Source: Bacteroidales bacterium (GTDB lineage Bacteria > Bacteroidota > Bacteroidia > Bacteroidales > VadinHA17). From it: DNA of 36,572 nucleotides. Position 1 is the first letter of the stretch. The number at the start of each line of letters is the position of its first letter. The stretch lies in the NCBI GenBank assembly GCA_021738535.1, contig JAIPBU010000004.1, positions 1 to 36,572 on the forward strand, given 5' to 3'. Of this stretch, positions 22,567 to 30,352 are shown in pieces. Made by a program: the position numbers and the translations under genes. The notes under the pieces are model-generated. The model was not told where the DNA came from and searched no databases. It saw only the letters and a list, made by a program, of their open reading frames with translations.

Positions 22567-23637
22567 ATAAAAGTGTTTCGAATCGCCCCACTCGCCGTAT
22601 GCCGGTTCTGCATTTACCATGCTGAGCCTGGCATCAAGGCATCCCTTGCAGTCGTCTGCTGAGTCGTCAGTGCAGGGCTTATTTTCATAGAGGTTGTAGC
22701 TGTCGCGGTACATCCCCGGTGTTATATTGGGCATAATAACATTGGCTCCAATCTTTATGGCCTTTTCTCTTCCCATAGGATCAATGGCCTGCAGGGCTGT
22801 GGCTGCAGCAATATTGATGTCTTTCATCATTATCCTCAGTATGGCTATCATCTTAAGGGAAAGGTCAAACCTCTCTTCAAGAGGCAGGAGCTCATTCTTA
22901 TATTTTTTAAGTGGTGTACTGGCATGTTCAATATAAGGGCCCATACCAACCATGTCAATGTCGGTTTCCTTCATGAACAGCAGGTCGCCGGCAAGATCAT
23001 CCACTGACTGGAATGGCAGACCTATCATTACGCCTGTACCTGTTTGATAACCTGTTTCACGTAGTAGTTTAAGGCAGTTAAGCCTGCTGTGGAAATCATG
23101 AAGCTCGTCGTTTGGATGCAGCTTAGAGTACAGCTCAGGGTTGGATGCTTCAATGCGTAAGAGGTACCTGTGAGCGCCCGCTTCAAACCATTCACGGTAA
23201 GTTTGCCTGCTCTGCTCACCAAGCGAGATGGTTATCCCCAGTTCCCCGTTTGATAGCTTTTTAATCCCTTCCAGCAGGCGTGTAACCCTCCTTGTAAAAG
23301 CAGGATTACTGAGTTCACCTGATTGCAAAACAACAGATCCGTACTTGTTTTCATAGGCGTACCGGGCAGCATCAAGGATCTCCTTATCAGATAAATTGTA
23401 TCTCTCAACTTCTTTGTTGCCTCTTCTTATTCCACAGTAGTAACAATCCTTGTCGCATATATTCGAAAACTCAACCAGTCCGCGGTAATAAACCTTGTTG
23501 CCCGAATTTTCTTTCTTTACGCGTTCTGATTCAGTGAATAACTGAAGACGTTCTTCTCCTTCTGAAGCTAACAACCTGACTATGTCATTCCTGCTTAGCT
23601 CATCTTTTTTTAATATCTGTGTTATGCTGTCTTTCAT
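22537..23637 (-). CDS. hydE: [FeFe]-hydrogenase H-cluster maturase HydE (radical SAM)
   Basis: HydE acts with HydG and HydF in building the diiron subcluster, processing the HydG Fe-cysteine product toward the bridging dithiolate. This 366-residue protein has the radical SAM CDKDCYYC motif (Cys61, 65, 68), the LGEQS and RYLLRIEASNPELYSKLHP segments of the HydE/PylB family, and the C-terminal C-x7-C-x2-C set (CTDDSADDCKGC) of the auxiliary cluster in many HydE proteins. PylB lacks that context. The last codons (KIKGKR) and stop are formed by the T-rich heptamer repeat. It is divergent from the C_GCAxxG_C_C gene. No hydF was seen. Confidence 0.93.
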   Translation of the reverse strand: MKDSITQILKKDELSRNDIVRLLASEGEERLQLFTESERVKKENSGNKVYYRGLVEFSNICDKDCYYCGIRRGNKEVERYNLSDKEILDAARYAYENKYGSVVLQSGELSNPAFTRRVTRLLEGIKKLSNGELGITISLGEQSRQTYREWFEAGAHRYLLRIEASNPELYSKLHPNDELHDFHSRLNCLKLLRETGYQTGTGVMIGLPFQSVDDLAGDLLFMKETDIDMVGMGPYIEHASTPLKKYKNELLPLEERFDLSLKMIAILRIMMKDINIAAATALQAIDPMGREKAIKIGANVIMPNITPGMYRDSYNLYENKPCTDDSADDCKGCLDARLSMVNAEPAYGEWGDSKHFYRRQKIKGKR

Positions 23638-23696
23638 TCCTGTAAATAAGTCTACAAATATACTAGTATTATGTTTACCTGAAGAATACTCATGAG

Positions 23697-23727
23697 TTTG
23701 ATGCTTGTTGATATTTGATTAAATTTG
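23697..23727 (+). promoter_or_regulatory. Canonical Bacteroidota promoter
   Basis: TTTG (23697-23700), a 19-bp spacer, and TAAATTTG (23720-23727) match the -33/-7 consensus TTTG-N19-TAnnTTTG exactly. It drives the gene starting at 23755 and probably the molbindin gene after it. Confidence 0.75.
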
Positions 23728-23754
23728 GTAACGTGAATTACACTTTCAGATACT

Positions 23755-24201
23755 ATGGATACTGATAAGATAAAGAAAGAAGCTGTCAGCAGGTTCAAAT
23801 CAGGCTTTAACTGTAGCCAGTCAGTGCTTGCCGCAATGGCACCCGTGCTTAATACCGGTACCGGAACCCTGGAAAAGATATCTTCCGGTTTTGGTGGCGG
23901 AATGGGGCATATGCAGGGCACATGCGGGGCTGTAACAGGCAGTTTTATGTCTATAAGCCTCTTTTGTGGAAACAAATACAGTAACAACGATGAGCGTACT
24001 AATAAAGCGTACGGACTTATCAGGCAGTTTAATTCTGAATTTACCAGTCGCCATGGCTCAACCTGCTGCAGGGAGCTGATAAAATATGAACTCGATTCAC
24101 CAGAAGAACATGATAAAGCAGTTAAAGCTAATGTTTTTGAAGAGGTTTGTGAAGTGTGTATTGCCGATTCAATAGATATTCTCTCAGACCTGCTGAAATA
24201 A
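23755..24201 (+). CDS. C_GCAxxG_C_C family redox protein
   Basis: A 148-residue member of the C_GCAxxG_C_C family (named for its cysteine pattern). It shows FNCSQSVLAA, GGGMGHMQGTCGAVTG, the TCCRE pair and a C-terminal EVCEVCIAD. The cysteines could bind a metal cluster or do thiol chemistry; the biochemical function of the family is not established. It has an excellent promoter 28 bp upstream of its ATG and is followed after 22 bp by the small molbindin gene, so the two are likely cotranscribed. There is no signal peptide, so it should be cytosolic. Confidence 0.85.
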   Translation: MDTDKIKKEAVSRFKSGFNCSQSVLAAMAPVLNTGTGTLEKISSGFGGGMGHMQGTCGAVTGSFMSISLFCGNKYSNNDERTNKAYGLIRQFNSEFTSRHGSTCCRELIKYELDSPEEHDKAVKANVFEEVCEVCIADSIDILSDLLK

Positions 24202-24223
24202 ATAATTTAAAACAAACAAAGCA

Positions 24224-24433
24224 ATGAAGATCAGTGCACGTAACGTATTAAAAGGCACCGTCCTCTCATATGAGATAGGAGCGGTAAATGTTGAGGTGGT
24301 TATTGAAATAGCGCCCGGCATGGAGATTACATCTGTTATAACAAAAGAATCCTTCAATAACCTGGGTCTCGAAGAAGGAAAAGAAGCATATGCCATTATT
24401 AAGGGCTCAAATGTGATGATCGGTACAGACTGA
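24224..24433 (+). CDS. Molbindin-like single TOBE (Mop) domain protein
   Basis: A 69-residue protein made of one Mop/TOBE domain, with the typical start MKISARNVLKGTV, the central VNVEVVIEIAPGMEITSVIT and the end AYAIIKGSNVMIG. Such proteins bind molybdate or tungstate as oligomers and buffer the oxyanion in the cytosol. It follows the C_GCAxxG_C_C gene closely and probably shares its promoter. A tungsten- or molybdenum-dependent oxidoreductase may therefore exist elsewhere in the genome; none is in this window. Confidence 0.88.
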   Translation: MKISARNVLKGTVLSYEIGAVNVEVVIEIAPGMEITSVITKESFNNLGLEEGKEAYAIIKGSNVMIGTD

Positions 24434-24436
24434 TCA

Positions 24437-24545
24437 TTTATTATTGATAATTGTCAATTGATAATTGAAAACAAGCCATTAGCAATTAACAATATTAAAT
24501 AATCAATTGCCAATTGCCAGTAATCAATTGCCAATATTTAATATA
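24437..24545. repeat. AT-rich heptamer-like repeat (ATTGTCA/ATTGCCA)
   Basis: Units such as ATTGTCA, ATTGATA, ATTGAAA and later ATTGCCA recur with roughly 7-bp spacing between the molbindin gene and the NHL gene. ATTGTCA also occurs at 22434-22462. Confidence 0.55.
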
Positions 24546-24560
24546 CATAGTATCAGCAAC

Positions 24561-25562
24561 ATGAAGAAAGTTAACATAATTACCCTGCTTATCCCCGTCA
24601 TTCTGATATCAGCCGGTGCCTGCAGGCAGGACAGGGATTTTACTGCAGAAATTGTAGCAGGGAAAAAAGACACCAGTCTCTTCAGCGAGCCTTTTGGTAT
24701 GTGTGCAGATCCGGAAGGTAACCTTTACGTGGCTGATGCAGGTCATGACAGGATAGTAAAAATGACTCCCGGTGGAAGGTTTACTTTTATTACCGGTGCT
24801 GATATGTCAGCAGGCCTTTTTAACTACCCCTCGGGAGTTTGTTCTGATGATGAAGGGAATATTTATGTTGCCGGTTTTGCAAGCCATGATATCCGCAGGA
24901 TTTCACCAGGCGGAGAGGTCAGTATTATTGCCGGTACGGGTATAGAGGGGTATCGCGACGGTGAAGCCGACAGCGCAATGTTCAGTTCTCCCCGGGGCAT
25001 AGCTGTTGATTCACGCGGCAACCTGTATGTTGGCGATTGCTGGAATCACCGCATCAGGAAAATAACAAAAGATGGCAGGGTCTCCACTTTCGCCGGCGGT
25101 GGCAAAACAGGTGTGCTGGTTGTAAACGACTGGAAAGACGGCAGGGATACAGCTGCCAGGTTTGATGCACCCTGCGGAATGGCAGTGGATGATGATGATA
25201 ATATCTACGTGGCCGATGCAAACAATAACTGTATAAGGAAAATTACCCCGGATGGTAATGTCGTTACACTGGCGGGTATTGCCGGGAAAAGGGAGTCTGT
25301 TGACGGCAGCAGTTCAGAGGCCATACTTAATTGTCCTACCGAGCTGCATGTTGATGATGACGGTACTGTTTATTTTTCAGATACTTATGGGGACCGGGTG
25401 AGGAAAATATCTGCCAACGGTTATGTCTCTACCCTTATCCGCCTGGACAGCATGGCTTATCCGCGCGGAATAACTATCAGCGATGATTACCTGTACTTTA
25501 TCACCCACCACGAAGGGATAATCAGGAAGACTAAGCGACTAAGTGACGAAGCGACTAAGTGA
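24561..25562 (+). CDS. NHL-repeat beta-propeller lipoprotein
   Basis: A 333-residue exported protein. The N-terminus KKVNIITLLIPVILISAGAC has a hydrophobic stretch ending in a lipobox-like SAGAC, so it is probably a lipoprotein. The rest is a six-bladed NHL-type propeller. Repeated blade signatures are GMCADPEGNLYVADAGHDRI, GIAVDSRGNLYVGDCWNHRI and GMAVDDDDNIYVADANNNCI, each followed by RKIT or VKMT and an LAG or FAGG turn. The role is unknown; such propellers bind ligands or carbohydrates. The ATG at 24561 is preferred over an in-frame TTG at 24507. The last dozen codons (TKRLSDEATK) and the TGA stop are encoded by the octamer array, so the native C-terminus has been replaced or extended by repeat sequence. 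Confidence 0.82.
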   Translation: MKKVNIITLLIPVILISAGACRQDRDFTAEIVAGKKDTSLFSEPFGMCADPEGNLYVADAGHDRIVKMTPGGRFTFITGADMSAGLFNYPSGVCSDDEGNIYVAGFASHDIRRISPGGEVSIIAGTGIEGYRDGEADSAMFSSPRGIAVDSRGNLYVGDCWNHRIRKITKDGRVSTFAGGGKTGVLVVNDWKDGRDTAARFDAPCGMAVDDDDNIYVADANNNCIRKITPDGNVVTLAGIAGKRESVDGSSSEAILNCPTELHVDDDGTVYFSDTYGDRVRKISANGYVSTLIRLDSMAYPRGITISDDYLYFITHHEGIIRKTKRLSDEATK

Positions 25563-25680
25563 CTAAGCGACGAAGCGACTAAGTGACTAAGTGACATAGC
25601 TCCTTTTTACTTTTTCCTTTTTCCTTTTTCCTTTTTCCTCAGCCTTTCGCCTTTCGTCTTTCGTCCTTCGCCTTCAAATA
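25529..25680. repeat. Octamer array followed by T-rich heptamer array
   Basis: 25529-25592 are octamers (GACTAAGC, GACTAAGT, GACGAAGC) that begin inside the 3' coding end of the NHL gene. 25597-25676 are heptamers (TTTTTCC, TTTCGCC, TTTCGTC, CTTCGCC). Same order of octamer then heptamer as at 2702-2872. Confidence 0.85.
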
Positions 25681-25763
25681 ATCTACGTCTAATCATTGTT
25701 TACTATCCATGATTTTTATACATTGCCTCACAATTGAACCTATTTTTTAATTGCTTTAAGGTT

Positions 25764-27821
25764 ATGATTAACAAATACTTACTTGATCCCCGCAGTATTG
25801 TTGTCGTTGGGGGGTCAGATGACACAGGCAAACCCGGGGGCAAGATCCTGAAGAATATAATTGACGGTAAATTCAAAGGACAGCTGTCAGTTATCAATCC
25901 CAAAGCTGAGAGTGTACAGGGAGTAAAATCGTATAAAAGTCCCGAAGATGTGCCTGGAACAGACCTGGCCATATTAGCCATTGCTGCCAAGTACTGTAAG
26001 CAGACAGTAGAAATACTGGCAAAGAAGAAATCGACCAGGGCCTTTATCATACTATCTGCAGGATTCAGCGAGGAAAATGAAGAGGGTGCTCGCCTTGAAA
26101 AAGAGATTGTTGAAATAATTGATTCCGTTGACGGATGCCTTATTGGTCCTAATTGTATCGGGGTGTTGAACCGGAATTACAATGGTGTATTCACAACTCC
26201 CATACCTGAGCTTGACGCCGGGGGAGTTGATTTTATTTCTGGTTCCGGTGCAACGGCTGTTTTTATTATGGAATCAGCCATTCCCAACGGGGTAAGGTTT
26301 TCAAGTGTTTTTTCAGTAGGAAACAGCGCCCAGGCCGGGGTGGAGGATGTCCTTCAGTACATGGATGAGACCTATGAACACGGGAAGAGTGCTCCTGTTA
26401 AATTGTTATATATAGAAAGCATAAGTAAGCCTGCAAAGTTACTGGAACATGCATCTTCCCTGGTAAGTAAGGGTTGCAGGATTGCAGCTATAAAAGCAGG
26501 ATCTTCCGATGCCGGCAGCAGGGCCGCATCATCGCACACCGGTGCTATGGCCAATCCCGATACCGCGGTAGATGCCCTGTTCAGGAAAGCAGGTATTATA
26601 AGGTGCAGCGGGAGGCATGAGCTGGCTGCTGTGGCTGCCGTTCTTACTATGCCCCAACCGGAAGGTAAGAGGCTTGCAATTGTTACTCATGCAGGCGGAC
26701 CGGCAGTAATGATGACGGATGCTCTTTCACGAGGCGGACTGGAAATACCGCATATCAGGGGAGAGAAAGCAGACAGGTTGCTCGAAAAACTATACCCCGG
26801 ATCGTCGGTTGCCAATCCAATCGACTTCCTGGCAACGGGAAATGCAGAGCAACTGGGCGAAATACTGGATGCCTGTGAGAATGATTTTGATGAAATAGAT
26901 GCCGTGGCAGTTATTTTTGGCAGTCCCGGCCTGTTCCCCGTTGATGATGTATACAGGGTTTTGCATGAAAAAATGCAGGCTAATAAAAAACCGGTTTATC
27001 CAATCCTGCCTTCACTTATTACCGCCGGAAGAGAAGTAAATGATTTCCTGGCCGGGGGGAATGTTAATTTTCCCGATGAGGTAGTTTTTGCTGATGCGCT
27101 TGTTAAAGTAATGAATACTGCCGAGCCACAGGCAGAGAAACATTCCAATTATGGCGTGGACTCAGAAAAAATAAGACAGGTAATTGAAAGATCAGGAGAT
27201 GGTTATCTTGATCCTGTATCGGTACAATCGCTGCTGGATGCAGCCGGAGTGCCCAGGGTAAAAGAAGCTGTTGTTGATACGCCTGAGAATCTCAGGGATG
27301 AACTGGCTGACCTTGCCTATCCCCTGGTGATGAAAGTAGTAGGCCCGGTCCATAAATCCGATGTGGGGGGAGTGGTTCTGGATGTGGACAGCGAGCAAAA
27401 AGCAGTATCTGTATTTGAGCGACTGATGAAGATCAGAGAGGTGGAAGCCGTTCTCCTGCAGCCTATGATAAGCGGAACAGAACTTTTTGCAGGTGCAATA
27501 AAAGAGGGTGATTTCGGCCATCTTGTTATGGCCGGCCTGGGAGGTATCTTTATCGAGGTTCTTAAAGATATTAATACATCGCTGGTGCCTGTCAGTCAGA
27601 CTGAAGCTGAAGAAATGATTAACTCCCTGAAGGGATATAAAATGCTGCAGGGTACGCGTGGACAGGAGGGTGTCAGTATCAAGGCATTTGAAGATGTCCT
27701 GGTAAGGGTTTCCGCGTTGATAGAAGTCGCACCCGAGATAGCCGAGATGGATCTTAATCCACTCATTGGAACACCGGAGAAGGTTGAGGCAGTGGATGCA
27801 AGAATACGAATAGAAAAGTAA
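25764..27821 (+). CDS. ADP-forming acyl-CoA (acetate-CoA) ligase, fused alpha-beta
   Basis: A 685-residue fusion of the alpha (CoA-binding) and beta (ATP-grasp) parts of ADP-forming acetyl/acyl-CoA synthetase. It converts an acyl-CoA plus ADP and Pi to the free acid, CoA and ATP. The CoA-binding region starts SIVVVGGSDDTGKPGG. The phosphohistidine lies in SSHTGAMA (His258), and the ATP-grasp part (about 465-685) has PLVMKVVGPVHKSDVGGV and MAGLGGIFIEVLKD. Together with the downstream 2-oxoacid:ferredoxin oxidoreductase it would give substrate-level ATP from amino-acid-derived acyl-CoA. The ATG at 25764 is preferred over an upstream in-frame TTG at 25734. The next gene starts 3 bp after its stop. 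Confidence 0.9.
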   Translation: MINKYLLDPRSIVVVGGSDDTGKPGGKILKNIIDGKFKGQLSVINPKAESVQGVKSYKSPEDVPGTDLAILAIAAKYCKQTVEILAKKKSTRAFIILSAGFSEENEEGARLEKEIVEIIDSVDGCLIGPNCIGVLNRNYNGVFTTPIPELDAGGVDFISGSGATAVFIMESAIPNGVRFSSVFSVGNSAQAGVEDVLQYMDETYEHGKSAPVKLLYIESISKPAKLLEHASSLVSKGCRIAAIKAGSSDAGSRAASSHTGAMANPDTAVDALFRKAGIIRCSGRHELAAVAAVLTMPQPEGKRLAIVTHAGGPAVMMTDALSRGGLEIPHIRGEKADRLLEKLYPGSSVANPIDFLATGNAEQLGEILDACENDFDEIDAVAVIFGSPGLFPVDDVYRVLHEKMQANKKPVYPILPSLITAGREVNDFLAGGNVNFPDEVVFADALVKVMNTAEPQAEKHSNYGVDSEKIRQVIERSGDGYLDPVSVQSLLDAAGVPRVKEAVVDTPENLRDELADLAYPLVMKVVGPVHKSDVGGVVLDVDSEQKAVSVFERLMKIREVEAVLLQPMISGTELFAGAIKEGDFGHLVMAGLGGIFIEVLKDINTSLVPVSQTEAEEMINSLKGYKMLQGTRGQEGVSIKAFEDVLVRVSALIEVAPEIAEMDLNPLIGTPEKVEAVDARIRIEK

Positions 27822-27824
27822 ACC

Positions 27825-28520
27825 ATGAAAAGATCCGACCTTCTTTTGTTATTGTTCCTGGCTGCAGTATTTACACCGTTTATTGTAAGTGACAGGCTTT
27901 ACAGCTATTATGACAGTTTCTATGCAAGCTACCCTTTCACCGGGAGCTTTATCAAGTTCGCAATTCTGGCCACAACGGGTGAACTGATAGGATTGAGGAT
28001 TAAAACAGGCCGGTATTTTATGAAGGGATATGGCATATTGCCCCGCGCACTGGTATGGGGTATACTGGGCATGACCATACAGGCTGCGTTTATTGTATTT
28101 GCGAGAGGAGTGCCCATCCTGCTTGAATTTGCCGGTTTTGAAAGTTCCGTTGAAGTCATTAACGGTCCACTTAACGCGGCAAAAGTGGGGGTGGCTTTCA
28201 GCATAAGTCTTTTATTGAATATATTTTATGCTCCTGTACTGATGACAGCTCATAAGATTACAGATTCACATATCGATATGAGTGATGGCAGCCTGAAACG
28301 ATTTTTCAGAAAGATACGGGTGGCTGAGATAATGAAAAATATCGATTGGGATACTCACTGGGGATTTGTACTAAAAAGGACCATTCCTCTTTTCTGGATA
28401 CCGGCACAAACAATTAATTTCCTTATGCCTGAGCAGTTCAGGGTATTGATTGCCGCCGTCTATGGTATAATACTGGGTATAATACTGGCCTTTGCCGCGA
28501 TATCAAAAACTGATGCTTAA
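27825..28520 (+). CDS. Mpv17/PMP22-like integral membrane protein
   Basis: A 231-residue membrane protein with about four to five hydrophobic segments (residues 5-22, 40-57, 75-95, 122-142, 205-227). The C-terminal segment FWIPAQTINFLMPEQFRVLI matches the W-P-x-Q-x-x-NF-x-x-P-x-x-x-R signature of the Mpv17/PMP22 family. Mpv17 relatives are suspected channels in organelles; bacterial members are uncharacterised. It is cotranscribed with the acyl-CoA ligase gene (3-bp gap), which suggests a link to organic acid or CoA-ester metabolism, but that is only inference from position. Confidence 0.72.
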   Translation: MKRSDLLLLLFLAAVFTPFIVSDRLYSYYDSFYASYPFTGSFIKFAILATTGELIGLRIKTGRYFMKGYGILPRALVWGILGMTIQAAFIVFARGVPILLEFAGFESSVEVINGPLNAAKVGVAFSISLLLNIFYAPVLMTAHKITDSHIDMSDGSLKRFFRKIRVAEIMKNIDWDTHWGFVLKRTIPLFWIPAQTINFLMPEQFRVLIAAVYGIILGIILAFAAISKTDA

Positions 28521-28591
28521 CATATTTTTAATTGCATCTATTATTTGTATATTTAAGGTCCCATTAAGGATATCAAATTGAATAACGGGAG

Positions 28592-28690
28592 ATGAAAAAA
28601 AAAGTTAATAATTACAGTACCCAATTATTGCTGCCCGTGGAAAATATTATGCTTATGGGTAATATAGTATTACTACTGGTAAACGAATAA
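28592..28690 (+). CDS. Putative leader peptide rich in Leu, Val and Ile
   Basis: A 32-codon frame opens with MKKKVNNYSTQLLLP and ends GNIVLLLVNE. It has a run of codons ATA GTA TTA CTA CTG GTA shortly before the stop, and another TTA TTG CTG earlier. Of 32 residues, 12 are Leu, Val or Ile. A GGGAG lies just upstream of the ATG. The stop is 10 bp before a strong intrinsic terminator, and the aminotransferase gene begins 28 bp after that terminator. This is the layout of a transcription-attenuation leader sensing charged branched-chain tRNAs. A TATATTTA at 28548-28555 is a weak candidate -7 element. Expression is unproven, and no long antiterminator pairing was found by eye. Confidence 0.5.
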   Translation: MKKKVNNYSTQLLLPVENIMLMGNIVLLLVNE

Positions 28691-28700
28691 ATTCAACAGG

Positions 28701-28734
28701 CAGGGGCGGTTAAGTATAACTGCCCCTGTTTTTT
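28701..28734 (+). terminator. Intrinsic terminator (probable attenuator) before the aminotransferase gene
   Basis: CAGGGGCGGTTA (28701-28712), loop AGTA, TAACTGCCCCTG (28717-28728) form a 12-bp stem with one G-U pair, followed by a run of six T. Only 28 bp separate it from the next start codon and no promoter element lies in that gap, so transcription of the downstream operon must pass through it. Confidence 0.85.
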
Positions 28735-28762
28735 GAGAACCCTGGTTGAAAAGAATTTTTTT

Positions 28763-30076
28763 ATGAGAAATACACCAATTGATCCTTCAGTAGTCGGAGA
28801 CAAAATTAAAAACAGTGGTCTCTCTTCACTGGATAATGCCAGTATCAGGGAGATTGTGAAGCTGGTTAACCAGATAGAAAAAGCAACAGGTGAAAAGTAT
28901 ATCAGGATGGAGATGGGTGTTCCGGGTTTACCTTCACCAACTGTTGGTATTGAAGCAGAAAAAGCTGCCCTCGACAGTGGTGTTACGGCATTATACCCCA
29001 ATATTGAAGGCCTACCTGAGCTGAAGGAGGAAACATCACGGTTTATCAAGCTCTTTCTTGATATTGATGTGAGCCCGAAATCATGTATTCCCACAGTGGG
29101 TTCACTAATGGGAGGGATGGTGAGTTTCCTGGTTGTTAACCGAAATAACAGTTCAAAGGAAGGCACGCTTTTTCTGGATCCCGGTTTTCCCGTTCAGAAA
29201 CAACAGGTGAGGATGCTTGGCCATGAGTACCGTTCTTTCGATGTATATAACTATCGTGGTAAGAAACTTAAGGATAAGCTGGAGTCATACCTTCAGACGG
29301 GTAAGGTTTCAAGCATACTGTATTCAAACCCCAATAATCCCTCATGGATATGCTTCACCGATGAAGAACTGAGGATAATAGGTGAACTGGCTGATAAATA
29401 TGATGCTGTGGTGATAGAGGATCTTGCTTATTTCGGAATGGACTTCCGGAATGACTACGGTACACCGGGCAAAGAACCATTCCAGCCAACAGTGGCAAAA
29501 TACTGCAAGAATTACCTGATGCTGATTTCCAGCTCAAAAGCATTCAGTTATGCAGGACAGAGGGTTGGAATGCTGGTTGTCTCAGACTACCTCTATAACA
29601 GGCAATTTCCTGACCTTCTAAGATATTACACAAGCGATCGCTTTGGGCATGCACTCGTTTTCGGGGCTTTATACGGTCTTACAGCAGGCGTTACTCATAC
29701 TGCGCAATACGGATTGCATGCAATGCTTAAAGCAGTTAATGACGGCGAGTATGATTACAGGTCTGAAGTAATGGAGTATGGCAGGAAGGCAAAAATTATG
29801 AAGGAAATGTTCCTTTCAAATGGTTTCAATATAGTTTATGAGACAGATATTGACCAGCCTATTGCCGATGGTTTTTATTTTACGATATCATACCCGGGAA
29901 TGAGCAGTGGTGAACTGCTGGAGAAACTTCTCTATTACGGGATAAGTGCCATCACCCTGAATATTACCGGTAGCGACAGGACTGAAGGCTTAAGGGCCTG
30001 TGTATCACTTATACCCAGGGATATGTTCCCCACCCTGGAAGAAAGATTGAAGAGATTTAATAATGATTTTAAATAA
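28763..30076 (+). CDS. PLP-dependent class I/II aminotransferase
   Basis: A 437-residue fold-type I aminotransferase. The PLP lysine is Lys259 in SSSKAFSYAGQRVGM, with NPNNPS (189-194), the pyridine-N aspartate in IEDLAYFGMD (Asp220) and a C-terminal Arg in TEGLRACVSL. It probably supplies 2-oxoacids to the oxidoreductase encoded immediately downstream. Substrate specificity cannot be read from the sequence, but the Leu/Val/Ile-rich leader ORF upstream points to branched-chain amino acids. The ATG at 28763 was chosen because the in-frame TTG at 28733 lies in the terminator T-tract. It is the first structural gene of the five-gene operon. Confidence 0.87.
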   Translation: MRNTPIDPSVVGDKIKNSGLSSLDNASIREIVKLVNQIEKATGEKYIRMEMGVPGLPSPTVGIEAEKAALDSGVTALYPNIEGLPELKEETSRFIKLFLDIDVSPKSCIPTVGSLMGGMVSFLVVNRNNSSKEGTLFLDPGFPVQKQQVRMLGHEYRSFDVYNYRGKKLKDKLESYLQTGKVSSILYSNPNNPSWICFTDEELRIIGELADKYDAVVIEDLAYFGMDFRNDYGTPGKEPFQPTVAKYCKNYLMLISSSKAFSYAGQRVGMLVVSDYLYNRQFPDLLRYYTSDRFGHALVFGALYGLTAGVTHTAQYGLHAMLKAVNDGEYDYRSEVMEYGRKAKIMKEMFLSNGFNIVYETDIDQPIADGFYFTISYPGMSSGELLEKLLYYGISAITLNITGSDRTEGLRACVSLIPRDMFPTLEERLKRFNNDFK

Positions 30077-30102
30077 TTGATTTATAATTTAATATAGAGA
30101 AT

Positions 30103-30327
30103 ATGGCCAAACTTAAAGGATCGATAGTTATCGATAAGGAAAAATGTAAAGGTTGTGGTGTTTGCGTCACAGCATGCCCGACGCAGGTTATAGCCATGTC
30201 GGACGATGTTAACAGTAAGGGTTATAATTATGCCGAAGCTGTGAATATGGATGCCTGTACCGGTTGCACAAACTGCTCGGTGGTATGTCCCGACGGAGTG
30301 ATAACCGTATACCGAATGAAGGTTTAA
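30103..30327 (+). CDS. 2-oxoacid:ferredoxin oxidoreductase, delta (2x[4Fe-4S] ferredoxin) subunit
   Basis: A 74-residue two-cluster ferredoxin with complete motifs CKGCGVCVTACP (Cys15, 18, 21, 25) and CTGCTNCSVVCP (Cys52, 55, 58, 62). Standing directly before the alpha, beta and gamma subunit genes, it is the electron-transferring subunit of the complex. It passes electrons from the TPP-bound acyl intermediate to free ferredoxin. Gap to the aminotransferase gene 26 bp, to the alpha gene 25 bp. Confidence 0.9.
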   Translation: MAKLKGSIVIDKEKCKGCGVCVTACPTQVIAMSDDVNSKGYNYAEAVNMDACTGCTNCSVVCPDGVITVYRMKV

Positions 30328-30352
30328 TTAACAAAAAGCTTAATAATCAAAT

